24,344 nucleotides of DNA, taken from Isohypsibius dastychi. Taxonomy: Eukaryota; Tardigrada; Eutardigrada; Parachela; Isohypsibiidae. Of this stretch, positions 1-11,502 are shown in pieces (position 1 is the stretch's first letter; every line of letters starts with the position of its first letter). A program made the position numbers and the translations under genes. The DNA is taken from contig JAQIWT010000299.1 of NCBI GenBank assembly GCA_034696485.1, positions 1 through 24,344 on the forward strand, written 5' to 3'. The notes under the pieces are model-generated. The model worked only from the letters and a program-made list of their open reading frames with translations. It did no database searches and was not told where the DNA came from.

Positions 1-138
1 GAGGGCGAACTTATCGAGGTGGTGGAAATACCAGCTGAACACGTAAAAACAATGATGTTCGATGAAGATATTGCAAGGCCAGCTGGATTTATGTTTGCGA
101 TGATGTGGTTTTTCACGCATAAATACAACCGAGACTGA
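1..138 (+). CDS. NUDT14: NUDT14-like UDP-sugar pyrophosphatase, 3' terminal exon (partial)
   Basis: The first 138 bases read as one open frame of 45 codons ending in TGA; the rest of the gene lies left of the window. The translated end (GELIEVVEIPAEHV, then DEDIARPAGFMFAMMWFF) matches in pattern the C-terminus of animal NUDT14: an acidic 'L(I/V)EVV' strand, then a D-D/E-I-x-R/K segment and a hydrophobic final helix with a conserved Trp-Phe. NUDT14 is a Nudix hydrolase that cleaves UDP-glucose and ADP-ribose in the cytosol; the catalytic Nudix box would lie upstream and is not visible. Its 3' end faces the folliculin 3' end, with 154 bp between the stop codons. The family call rests on a short stretch; another ADP-sugar Nudix hydrolase is possible. 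Confidence 0.8.
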   Translation, partial: EGELIEVVEIPAEHVKTMMFDEDIARPAGFMFAMMWFFTHKYNRD

Positions 139-204
139 TTAACGATGTAAACTCAAACTTCTGAAACTTCCGACGTAACTATTCCGTTATTCTCTTCTCA
201 AAAT

Positions 205-210
205 TTTATT
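205..210 (-). terminator. Poly(A) signal AATAAA for folliculin
   Basis: A canonical AATAAA hexamer is read on the minus strand 83 nt past the folliculin stop codon. This is a suitable distance for 3' end formation, inside the 154 bp gap shared with the convergent NUDT14-like gene. Confidence 0.6.
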
Positions 211-292
211 ACGAACGGGAACTAGTATATTGTATTTATCGTGAAAGCATTTACCATTATGGTAGTTAGAAAGACGGAGAAATATCGTATGA

Positions 293-2450
293 TCAGCTAA
301 CCAACGAAAGGTCAACAAAGGATGTGTTGGACAGCAGATTATGCCTTTTCTCGGTTATCGGAATTCTGGGCTTGTTGACCTGTGAAGCTGAGAGGGAAAG
401 AGGCAGGGAAAGTTCTTTAAGATGGGCCTTGTATTCCGGAGTCAGAGCAGTCATCCAGAACTTCAGTATTCCATAATCTTCCTTGGGAATATGTAGCTTC
501 TCCATAATCCCAGCCAACTGGTCCAAACTTCGAGATTCCGTACGGAACAGTTTATAAAGAACTTTGACTTTTCTGGAATGATCAAGAACCTGCATCCGTT
601 ATTTTGTGACCTTGCTGCTGTCTTACGTTAAAATCCGCTCTTGAATGTTGACGATCAGATTCTCAGCCACGATTTCGGTAATTTCCGGCTCTTCCAAAAT
701 ACTTTCAACCCGTGCGAGAAACACTGGAGCTAAAAAACACGTGCTCGACAATTGAAATAAAGCGAAACAGCTACGATTACGATCACAAACCTTGAGCCGG
801 AATGACACTTTGACTGGGTGTGATGACTTTATATTTCTTGATATTCATCTCGTTCATTTTTGCGGCAAGTATATCAACAACAAAATACTCCGGCGAGGAC
901 AATATATTTTCCGGGAAATTAGTATCTGGATGAAGGCCAAGCATGTTGCACGCCCAGGATTCTCGGTAAGTAGATGAATAATACACAGACTTCCGGCATC
1001 CAGCGGGAACGAGAATCTAGAGTAGAGCTGGAGTGAAGCAAAGTTGGAGCTAGTTTCACCAGTGTTACTAACCTCCAGGGCTTTAATGGCACTTGATACT
1101 AAGAAATCGTGGAACCCACGCACAATTATTTGATTTCCAACCACAACGTGATAAGCAAGTTTCCGAAAAGCAATCTTCCCCAAAATCTAAAAAGGTCACG
1201 AATACCAAATATCAAAAAGGGCCGTATATTACCATGATGACCTACCTTGTAAAGATGAAGAATACCACGGAATTCAGGTAAGGCGGTTGGGATTTCAGGA
1301 GATGACAAATCTTCGTCGATATCGGAAATTCTGCTCAATGGTCTGGAAGAGCCGGAAACGGACAATATGCCATCCAGGTCTGGATCACGGTGATCTGTAA
1401 AATCAAACCAAAATAGCTACAAACCACACAGACATGAATACGAAGTCTGCAAATAACACGTACCCGTGAACGTCGGAAGATAGCAGGATGGTGAGCCCTC
1501 CAGTAGCGTTTCGCACATCTGACTTCCGCCGAGTTGCAGAAGGTGAGTAAAATGCTCGTGCAAAAAGTTAAAGACGTTTTGATCGGAAGTGAGCTCCGTC
1601 AGCGATCGCAGAGCCTTTCCTCTTCTTTGACGTCGAAAATTCTCGGGGTTAATAGAAGAAGTGGAACCCAGCCGAAGAACTCTTTGAGGCTTCTCTGCTT
1701 GATCAGATGCGAAAGTCTTCTCTGCTTGGTTTTGCAACTGGGTGACCAGCGACCGGAACGAGCGGGTGAAAAACGGCCAAGACTGCGTCATGGTGATTTT
1801 ATCCATAGACAAGACGACGATACTATACCAACGCTGTAAACCCCGAGCTTCGTTGTCTTTGAGGTAAAAAGTGTAGCTATAAACGTATCCATGATGGTCA
1901 TCTCCAAAACAAATCGGTCCTTCACGCCCAGGAGATATCTGAAAATTAGTTTCGTAAGAATTTTCGGTCATTTAGAAATCAGATTTTCCAGTTAACACAT
2001 ACCTCGCTACTTAAGCTTCGAACACAGGCTTGACGCAAAAATGTGAAGACTTCCGGGTTGTACGGATGCTGAAGCGTCACATACCATAAATCACCATCAT
2101 CGCCATATGTGACGAACCCATGAGCAGGCTTCGCAAACGACCGGCAAGCCTAAAATGTTTCTATGTAGAATATACAAGAAAACACTGAAACCACTATAAA
2201 TTACCGTGCACGAACTGGTATTGAATGAGCCTTGAGTGTCGAATGTGTCAAGCTCTGTCAAATCACTTTCGCTTCCTGCTCCAGCGGGACTTCGGTGGTA
2301 ACTTGATGAGCCATCGGAGTGTTCCTCGTTATGCCTTCTGCTCTCATCGGTGATATCCGTAGCATCACTCCTTTGAAGTGGCTGGGTACAGGTCATGACA
2401 GTTGGTCCGTGCATTTCACAAAAATGGCATAATGCCACTACTGCGTTCAT
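293..2450 (-). CDS. FLCN: Folliculin (FLCN), complete, 8 exons, 579 aa
   Basis: Exons, 5' to 3' on the minus strand: 2450-2205, 2149-2003, 1938-1464, 1394-1246, 1186-1073, 1016-791, 729-627, 572-293; introns are 54-69 nt and all phases agree. The product starts MNAVVALCHFCEMHGP, the folliculin signature. It continues through the longin domain (PGREGPICFGD from residue 134, ARGLQRWYS from 162) to the C-terminal DENN domain, ending with the VKVLYKLF...LKFWMTAL block. At 579 aa it equals human FLCN. Arg163 aligns with human Arg164, the arginine finger of the RagC/D GTPase-activating activity, so the protein is probably catalytic. Folliculin acts with FNIP on the lysosome surface to control Rag GTPases, mTORC1 and TFEB/TFE3. 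The start is the first ATG in its open frame. Residues about 30-75 are a Ser/Asp/Glu-rich linker. The gene is divergent from ZMPSTE24. Confidence 0.95.
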
Positions 2451-2848
2451 TTCGAGAAGGATGTGCTCAGCACTCCAACTACCAGTTTCCAACAAGCCTC
2501 TGAAGGTACAGAACAGGAACACAATCGTATCAAACTTGTTCCAACTTGGATAGATCTGGCACTAAGTCCAGATATCGACAACCAAACCAAACCAAAGTTC
2601 AAACTGAAACCCAAACACGGAAACGGAAAACACAAACAAACGATGGTAACCGGTAAGGGAGTTGTATCTCCCCACGTCGTGCATATCAGGGGGTACAGTC
2701 ATCCAAATGGGAACCCGAAGTCCTTGAACGCGCTTGATATCGTGTCATTTGATTGTGGTCGTTTTGCTCGATAAACAAACAGCATCCGAACTTGACTCCA
2801 GAATTCACCAATCTTCTTCGGCGTTGAACCCAGATCAATCGTGTGATC
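2451..2848. promoter_or_regulatory. Divergent intergenic region between folliculin and ZMPSTE24
   Basis: These 398 bp separate the two start codons and must hold both 5' UTRs and promoters unless non-coding first exons reach into introns. I see no TATA box at a convincing place and no CACGTG E-box of the TFEB/CLEAR type. Positions about 2580-2645 are A/C-rich on the plus strand with repeated ACCAAA-like words, a simple-sequence stretch that could be ZMPSTE24 5' UTR. Open frames here contain no recognisable protein. Confidence 0.5.
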
Positions 2849-5043
2849 ATGGGTACTGGGCCGATTTCGGAAGCGAACGGAAGTGGACTACCAGCTGTGG
2901 GTATCCCATTTTACGGAAATCCTTCGGTCATATTTTGGAGCTGCCTGACTTTCTGCTGGTTGATTTATGTCTGGGAATTGTTTCTGACCCTGCGTGAAGT
3001 GAGTTCTTACTCGGCGGTAGATATATTTCACTTGTACATGTTCCTTTGTTGTTGTTTTTTTAGTACTTCACTCAGAAAAATGCCAAGCAGGTCCCCGTTC
3101 GACTTCGTGACGCCATTACAAAAGAAGATTTCGAGAAGAGTCGCATGTAATATTTTCACGTTGCTCTGCTGCATTTTTCTTGTGCGGAATGGTATGTTTT
3201 TATCAGGTATACTCTGGAGAAGTCGGCTTACGGAATGTTTGTTGGAGCAATCTCGCAAGTTGAAATGACGGTGCGTGAGCCACATTCATGCTAAAATTCT
3301 CTCTCGTAGTCGTTATTTATTTCGTGAAGCGGCAAAGTCATTTTGTTTTTCAGTTGATACTGATTTTGAATGGGATGCCTTGGATCTGGCGCTTGAGTGG
3401 AACTCTGGTACCTGGTAGATGGGGAAGCTTGGGCCATGAGGTTTGTTTTCACCATTGGCATGTTTCAGCTCTCGTTTTCAATAACAGTCCATGACCACGA
3501 TTTTTTGCAGATTCTCCAAACAATGATATTTCTGATGCTGGGACAGGTAAAGTATTGGTCGACGGCTTTTGATGAGTCAACACATATACAGCATTATTTA
3601 TCGTACAGCTCTACCAGACGATGTTCTCACTTCCGTTTTCGTACTACAAGACCTTCGTTATCGAGGAACGTCACGGAATGAATACCCAGACGTTTGGCTT
3701 TTTTGTGAAAGATCTGATCAAGAACTTCTTCGTGTTCAACGTCGTCATCATGAACTTGATCGTCCCGCTGCTCATCTTTATTATCCACGTAAGTAAAAAA
3801 CACATTCTCCATGGTGGATAGTATGATTATTATCGTTTATTTTCTCGGCAGATTGGAGAAGATTACGCATTCTTCTACGCTTGGCTCTTCTGTGTTGTCA
3901 CCAGCTTGGTAATCTCATGAAAGATGAAACATTTTAGTCTCGGTTTTTATTGTTTCATGTTTTTTTTATTCTACAGTTCATTCAAACGATTTATCAAGAC
4001 TACATCGCACCAATTTTTGACACTTACAAACCTGTGCCGGAAGGGGATTTACGAGGAAAGATTGAGACTCTTGCGAAGAAGTTGCAGTTTCCTCTTCACC
4101 GCATGTTCATCGTCGAAGGTGGGACTTCCGGTAATTTCCACGTGTTGCGGTATGAGTCCACACATGTTTGTTTAGGTTCGAAACGATCTGCCCATGCGAA
4201 TGCGTACTTTTTCGGGATGTTCAACAAGAAAACAATTGTGCTTTTCGATACTTTATTTGCAAAGGAGGCTGTGAAGGAAGATAATCCAAATCCTGACGTG
4301 GTCTTGGAAGCTAAACAAGATGTAATTGTCGTTTGATGGAATTTGCAGTCATCGGTTTGTCATAGGTGTTCGTTAATTTCAGTCGAAGGAGAAAGAAGCT
4401 TTATTGGGATGTTCAAACGATGAGATTGTTGCAATTTTATCGCACGAACTCGGACACTGGGCTTTGGGGCACTACTGGAAAAATATCATTTTAGGCATGG
4501 TAAGAATTGTTTTAAACTAGCTTTTAACTGAAGCAGTAGTGGGACAACTACTGAAGCTTGTACATTATCTGTTTTTGAAGTTTTGCTTGTAACTTTGGAA
4601 GAAATGTTTTATTTTAGGTATCAATGTTGGCAGCGTTCGCGACATTCGGATATCTGTACAAATACGATGCTATATTTCATTCTTTCGGATTCTACCATGA
4701 AAAACCTATTTTGGTTGGATTGATTCTGATCTTGCAGTATGTCTATTCTCCCATCAACGAGGTGCGTTATAGTTTCTATTTCGGATTATCATTTTATAGC
4801 TGACTGATGCCTGTGTAGATTATATCTTTTGGCATGACCCTCCTGAGCCGCAAATTCGAATTTCAAGCTGATGGATTCGCGAAGAAATTGAACGCCGCTG
4901 AAAATTTGAAAGGAGCACTCATCAAGCTCAATCAGACGAACAAAGGCTTCCCTGTACACGATTACTTATACAGCATGTTCAACCATTCTCATCCGACCTT
5001 GGAGCAACGGTTGGAAGTTTTGGATGCTAGTAAAGTCGAGTAA
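2849..5043 (+). CDS. ZMPSTE24: CAAX prenyl protease 1 (ZMPSTE24/STE24), complete, 12 exons, 476 aa
   Basis: Exons: 2849-2998, 3064-3146, 3207-3270, 3354-3440, 3511-3546, 3609-3788, 3852-3908, 3977-4118, 4176-4321, 4383-4499, 4618-4761, 4819-5043. Joined in frame they give 476 aa (human 475). The zinc-metalloprotease motif is LSHELGHWALGH, with HELGH at residues 336-340 (human 335-339). The third zinc ligand is Glu416 in RKFEFQADGFAKKL (human Glu415). Other family blocks are YKTFVIEERHGMNTQT, QDYIAPIFD and GSKRSAHANAYFFG. The enzyme is a multi-pass ER/inner-nuclear-membrane protease that removes -AAX from farnesylated proteins and, in animals with prelamin A, makes the second cleavage. The first ~27 residues are a Gly/Ser-rich, non-membrane leader before the first hydrophobic segment. 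All catalytic residues are present, so the enzyme should be active. Confidence 0.97.
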
Positions 5044-5332
5044 ATCCTTGTTTTGGACCGGAAGTTTGGAATTTGATGTAAGTTTCAGCTTAGCGATAGA
5101 TGATTACATTAATTTTCTCAATTTTTTTAAGCTCGCTGCAGTGCTTTTTTTAAGTTCGCAGTAATTGAAATTCTAAGTATTTGATGTTGGCTCTGGCCGT
5201 TTGCAATCAGTGCAGTGTGAGATCGTGCTAGAAAAAAATCTTCCGATGAGGTTATAAACAGCTGACATACATTTTACATCTGTGGCGTTCAGGGATTTAA
5301 CACATGTGTTTCGATTTAGCCTGACAGTTTTT

Positions 5333-6365
5333 CTACGTGGCGGTAGATTTTCCTGTTGTTATTCTCAGTCGACCGTAGGGACTGCCAGTTGCCGTTCCGG
5401 AAGATATGGGTGATGACAGGTCACTATGCATGGGTTGATGTGCTCCCTTATAATAGTTGCTCGGGATAGTTTCCGCCGTCAGACTGGATATTTTCTGTTT
5501 CCATTCTTGGTTGAATTGATCAGCGTCATCTGAAATGTCAGATCTTCGTTCTAGAGTCAGTTCTCTCGAGCCATTAGTTTTCTTCGATAAAACAATTTTT
5601 TTTTTCGATTTTGAAATAATAAACGATTAGAAAAAGTTGAACAGGCGAAATTTTATCACCTTCATCCATATTGATGAATTCATTTTCTTCTGTATGCTGT
5701 CCAGTCCGGTTATTTCTCGATCTTTCAATCAAGTGTACTCGCTCTCCAAGCTGATGTCCAACAGATATTTTCTCAATCCCGCTCTCCGAATCTCGCATGG
5801 TTTTGCATGTTTCTTTAATCTAAAACAGACAAGAACTTGATATTTCACGTACCGCAGTTTATCCATCACGAAATTAAATGTTACCAGTCTGATATTCATT
5901 TCATCAATTCAGATTGAGCTGAAAATTCTGACTGAGTATTCTGGATGTGAACTTACCCCGCCAGGAGCGATGCGGGAAGCTGCTGAAGCATGATATATCT
6001 TTGGACGATTTTTTCCGTCGTTTATGTAGGTCATTACTGAGGTGGCACTGTAACAATGAGTCTGTGTGACGGCAGTTTGTGGACGACTTGTTGACTTCAT
6101 GATATTATCCTGTAAAAATCATCCATTAGTTTATGGAATTGTTGGTCTGAATTTTGCTTACAATTTCGTCGAATATTGCGTCCATATTTTGAAATGTCGC
6201 CATAAAATCATCGGGCGTTTTTGATTGTTTAGCGATCGCATCACTTCCCTTGATCCCGTTCGTTGTCGTTGTCAAATTACCAGGGAGTGTCGTAATCAGT
6301 TCAGATCGATGGATGGGGAATAAGGATGATCGAAATCGTCCAACAGATTGCCCGCCAGAGTCCAT
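5333..6365 (-). CDS. MLF: Myeloid leukemia factor (MLF family), 4 exons, 237 aa
   Basis: Minus-strand exons: 6365-6162, 6109-5957, 5819-5660, 5529-5333; introns 52, 137 and 130 nt. The MLF core is unmistakable: SVMTYINDGKNRPKIY, then RIAPGG spliced to IKETCKTMRDSESGIEKISVGH, followed by ERSRNNRTG and EFINMDE. The C-terminal exon adds a Trp-containing DADQFNQEWKQ block and a Ser/Thr-rich tail. MLF proteins are nucleocytoplasmic adaptors linked to RUNX stability, COP9 signalling and Hsp70/DNAJ-associated aggregates. ATG 6363-6365 has a good context (AAAATGG) and an in-frame TGA lies upstream at 6432-6434. The N-terminus lacks the acidic-Phe (DDPFF-type) segment of vertebrate MLF1/2, so either it has diverged or an upstream coding exon was missed (a weak AG acceptor lies between the TGA and the ATG). 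It is convergent with ZMPSTE24, 289 bp stop to stop. Confidence 0.93.
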
Positions 6366-9300
6366 TTTTTGGCGAGAAAAACAAAGCTTCCCAAAATATG
6401 TGTAGTAATAGTCAGATGAGTTCGCCGCGCCTCAGCAGTTAGTTGTAAAATCCCAATCTAATCCAAAAGGTTGAGGTCATATAATGTAATCAAGCAGATA
6501 GGAATACATGCTGGGATATCTGTTCTGTCATTTTCCAAGCTGATATTTCGCAGCCAAATAACCTCAGACAATTTTTGGCACACGAATGTCTGATGCAACT
6601 GGAAATAACTACCGATGTATGTGACAAGAAAAGGCTGATAACCTCCGATTCTCTATGCTGATTTATTGTCCTCAGAAAATATAATTGACGGTTTGAGTGG
6701 ACGAATGAGATTCAAGTTTTGCCGAGTCGGTGTTTTTTGAGAAATTGTTCAAGTTGAACAAATGAATGGCTAGGCGACTTCTTAACTCAAAAAGTGAATA
6801 TTTATTTACCATTTGATTACGCGGTCTTAACGAGTGTTTGACGTTCTGTTTAATTCTGGTGTGATTAGCTTGGCTGTTCAAATTTATCGTTTATTGACAA
6901 AAGCAGCATTTAGTATAGACTAATATGACCATTGATATTTTCTGACAGTTCCAGATGTGTGCACATTGTTTTCAAACCACAGACTTCTCGGTTGACCCCG
7001 AACTACAAAGCCGACATGACTTTTTAATTTACTTTGCATGTTCCACATGCTTGATCAACCGAAAGAGCTCTAAAATGGTTTAGAAGAGGTTGTTAGCGGG
7101 ATCAATGAGCGAGCAAAAGTGCACGCAAATTTATTTTCTACTTTACTGCCCATTACTTGATTAGGTAAATAGTGACTGTGAAGAAAGTGATTGAGAACCT
7201 ATTTGAATTAATACGTACAGTAAACTGACTGTGGAACTGCGCGCGCTTGATTATCAAGTTCGCTCAAACAAAGATGGTCTATATGTACTGGTGTCGAACT
7301 TATAATTCGTTTCGTTAATTTGATGAAGTTTTTTCTAGTTTCAGAAACCGAGAGCTAAGGGGAAACACCTCGGGAAAGCTCGTGAGCATAGTTGATCTTT
7401 CCTGTTCGGTTTTAAGGTTTCAAATATTCACAGCCCGGAAGATGTTGATATTTAATTTAGCAAGAAGAGTTCTCGGCTTGTTTATGGTTTTCTGCAAGTT
7501 ATTCTAAGCTCTGAAATTGTAATCGATACTTTATAATCACAATCGCCCTATTGTTGAACGAAAATGTTTTCTTTCTTGCTTCATGGAATTATGAGCGAAA
7601 GCGCATTCCGTTCCAAGGTAGCTCTTCACCATAATCCGCAACATTGGAATTAGTCCGAGTTGTTATTTGAAATATTCCACAGTATTTGTTCCTATCTTAG
7701 ACGTCCAGGTTTCATACTTGAGAATTTCAACAGTTTTAATATTGTGGATTTTGTTGGTGTACAGTATGGTGTCAAAATTTCCCATAAATTTGAGCATTCG
7801 GATAGGGTACTATTTCTTAAGCCTTTTAGGAGCTGAAGGTATTCAGTATTTCTGTTGAAATTATGGTTTCTTTTCTTCGAGGACAAGAGTGACAAAGTGT
7901 AATTAACATTAATAACATATTACTTCTCCATGACTCGAAGTCAACTTCGTCTTGAAACGGGTACCAAAGAGCAGGAACATCACTCACCAGCAGAGATTCC
8001 GCGGGACGTTGAATTGAGAATGCAGAACGTAATCCAGACCAGGTCGCGGTTTTCAGTTCCTGACTTCGCCGGAAAAATCAGATTCTGGTCAGAGGCACTG
8101 CCCTTTACTCCGGCGAATATCTAACAAGCAGAAACTGCGATGCAAATGTGGCGAGTATATTGGCACATTTATTTTCTCATCACAGTCAGGCCCAATTCCA
8201 CAAATTGTTGTCAGTGAGATTTGTGCCAAAACTAGATCACTTGGATTCACTCGAACGTCATATTTTCTCGGTTTTTATAATATCTCACCCGCCCACATCG
8301 TAAAATAGCAGCAGCAAGTCAGCCTCTTCAAATGAGATCAACTGGCAACATCAAGATCTGTGCCAGCAAACCTCGGATCTTGACCGATTTCTCAAACGAA
8401 ACGGAAAAAATTCCACATACCGGCTGAGCGATCCAGTTCCGGGCGAAAGTATTCAATAAATTCCGTAGCGAAGACTTTCATTTGAATTCCACATTTTTGA
8501 CATGTTACGCGTGGTTAATATGTATTCTCTACGGCACACATTCACATTTTGGCTTTTGAAATGAATGACCAGCGAGACAAAGTGGACCAATGGTTGAAAG
8601 AGTTGTTTGTCCAGACTTGTTGTGCAACCTGAGGATAGGGGGTCAGACAGGTACATCCGACATCAATTTTAGCACCTGTCCAAACTAGAATGTCGACCGG
8701 TCAGATTTGAAAGGAATAGCAGCTTCAGCCTTCATTTTATTAGTGGATAATTCTGTCGAAAGCGAGAGAGAATAAAAAGTTTAAATAGGCAGTAAAACTT
8801 TACAGGGAATTTGCTACCAGATGGTAGAATGAAGTTGGTTTATTATTTATTTGTTTTTGATCGTTTTTCGACGCTAGCGCTTACTTTGTAAGCATGTTTG
8901 TTTATTCTTGATTCAGATTCTCGAAAATCCAACATAGCTCAATCACGCTGATTAAACTTTGCTAATGCAATACTTAATTCACCTTATTGGTTGAACTTGA
9001 TGTTTGCTGGACTTCGCTGAATCTAATCTAGACGGAAGATAGTGTTTTTGTTTCAGTTCTGCAGACTTACGTATTTGATAATTTGGGAATGCTGTAAATT
9101 ATAAAGTTATTACAAGAAAGAATAGGAAAGAAGAATAAGACGCGAAGCAATTTAATTCGAAACTGCAGAAACGGGGGGTTCGTTGTTGAGCCTCGGCTTT
9201 CAAATAACCAGTGACTCAACGATAAATTATCCCAGGAAGCAACGCTTCCTTTCAGGTCAGCCGACCACAACGATTTTTCGACGGATCGATCGGTAAGTAT

Positions 9301-9526
9301 TGACCCGAAAGACACAGGTACAGGAAAGGGTAAAAACGACGCGATCGAAGCACCAACATTCCTCCCCAATTCCAATTCAACCTGTTCCTGAGTGTGCAGT
9401 CCCAAAGAATTCAGCCAAAAAAATTTTTCTTACCAAGAACAGCCTGTACATCTTATTATACTGGTTTTTGTCTATTTGCTGAAGCTGAAGTTCGCTGATT
9501 TGGAACATCAGCTTGCTGTTGGGACG
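6366..9526. other. 3.2 kb gene-free divergent interval between MLF and PDE6D
   Basis: This is the longest stretch here without a gene. I checked both strands for recognisable protein, splice-linked exons, tRNA-like cloverleaf boxes and transposon terminal repeats, and found none that I can support. Composition is AT-rich with many T and A runs, unlike the coding blocks. Open frames up to 112 codons exist but none shows family similarity or coherent splicing. It must contain the promoters of MLF (left) and PDE6D (right), and may hold non-coding first exons or enhancers. Confidence 0.5.
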
Positions 9527-10471
<945 letters not shown>

Positions 10472-10677
10472 AAGCTTGCCTAATTAACGGACCGCAAATG
10501 CATGCTCTCCAGACCGCAAATTCAGTTCCGAGCCGGCGCGGTCCCCGGTGTACTGTCGTGGCTCCATGAGATCTATTTATTTGATTTATGAGTATTATTT
10601 GGTTTAGACCGATGTTTTGTTGGGATTGGGAATATTCTAGCTGGTATTCAGAATTAATTTGTCTTTGTCGAATGAAC

Positions 10678-10683
10678 AATAAA
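10678..10683 (+). terminator. Poly(A) signal AATAAA for PDE6D
   Basis: AATAAA on the plus strand 207 nt after the PDE6D stop, the only canonical hexamer I see soon after it. Confidence 0.5.
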
Positions 10684-10718
10684 AGATTTTCCATCTCTTG
10701 TTTACTTTTGGTCCTGGC

Positions 10719-10726
10719 TGACGTCA
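10719..10726. promoter_or_regulatory. CRE-type palindrome TGACGTCA
   Basis: A perfect 8-bp ATF/CREB consensus lies 248 bp past the PDE6D stop and 777 bp before the ZnT-like ATG. A second copy occurs at 12471-12478 inside an intron of the ZnT-like gene. An 8-mer can occur by chance, so function is conjecture. Confidence 0.3.
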
Positions 10727-11502
10727 CTTGCGCAACAACCTCGATAGATAGTTTCTTCCTGTGTATCGAACTACAGCGTGAGATGATGCCTCATTAAAAG
10801 TGCGATAATTTTTTTTGTGAACATGCTATGCATGTGAATAGTGACCGCTTTACAAAGAATACCCGCTGGTACGAACATGTAAAATTGTTCAACTAGTACA
10901 GTACTCGCAATGCGAGCTTGCTTAAACCGTAAAGAAGTCCGGGATGGAATAAGTTGAAGATGGAAGCAGCGGGTACGGTGACGAAAAGATGGTGCGGAGT
11001 GGGCTGTGGCGTACGCTTCCAAATATGCGCATATCTGACTTGACTTCAAACTTCGCTAGGGACAGAGAAAAGAAAAAGAGTCGCAGCGTGTTCGCGATCA
11101 GCTGGAGAATGTAGTCTGCGTGCTTATCTTTTCTAAATGAATATCTTGCTTCTTCGAAGTAAGTTTCCGATTTTGTTGTTGCTGATTGATTGCAGCGAGT
11201 TGACAATTTGATAGTTTTGAACACTGAGTAAACTGGAATCGGTTTCTCAAGTTACCATCATTGCCATCCAATGTCTGCTACATTCCGCGAAACGGCGTTT
11301 CAGGTGAGCAAATCTGTCAGGAATTACTCTTTTTTTGCAAGCTGATGTTTATCGTATGCAGTATTTCCATAAAATTTTAGATTGCGAACCTCTATTGACC
11401 CATATACCGTATGTGTCCTTACATCTGGGTTATCGGAGGACATAGCCTGGACCTCGTCTGAACTCTCTTCATTGTTTGGGTTTTTTCTCGCCGCGCCGCA
11501 CT

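Larger units (their letters stand above)
10472..11502. other. Intergenic interval between PDE6D and the ZnT-like gene
   Basis: About 1 kb holding the PDE6D 3' UTR and the promoter/5' UTR of the ZnT-like gene. A perfect TGACGTCA palindrome sits at 10719-10726. A short ATG frame of 11 codons (11271-11303) ends at a good donor, CAG|GTGAGC, and could be a 5' exon. An in-frame TAG at 11443-11445 separates the rest from the ATG at 11503. Other open frames on the minus strand show no family similarity. Confidence 0.45.

Noticed and set aside
738-743. CACGTG E-box as a TFEB-type control site of folliculin
   Set aside because: It lies in an internal intron near the 3' end, a single 6-mer is likely by chance, and none occurs in the promoter region.
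7930-8124. Open frame of 64 codons on the plus strand in the large gap
   Set aside because: No family similarity, no splice partners and no supporting context; expected by chance in 3 kb.
9067-9405. Open frame of 112 codons on the minus strand, considered as an upstream MLF exon
   Set aside because: Lacks the acidic-Phe MLF N-terminal pattern and is 2.7 kb from the MLF start with no linking evidence.
10922-11224. Open frame of 100 codons on the minus strand between PDE6D and the ZnT-like gene
   Set aside because: Composition looks random and no coherent splice sites or known motif were found.
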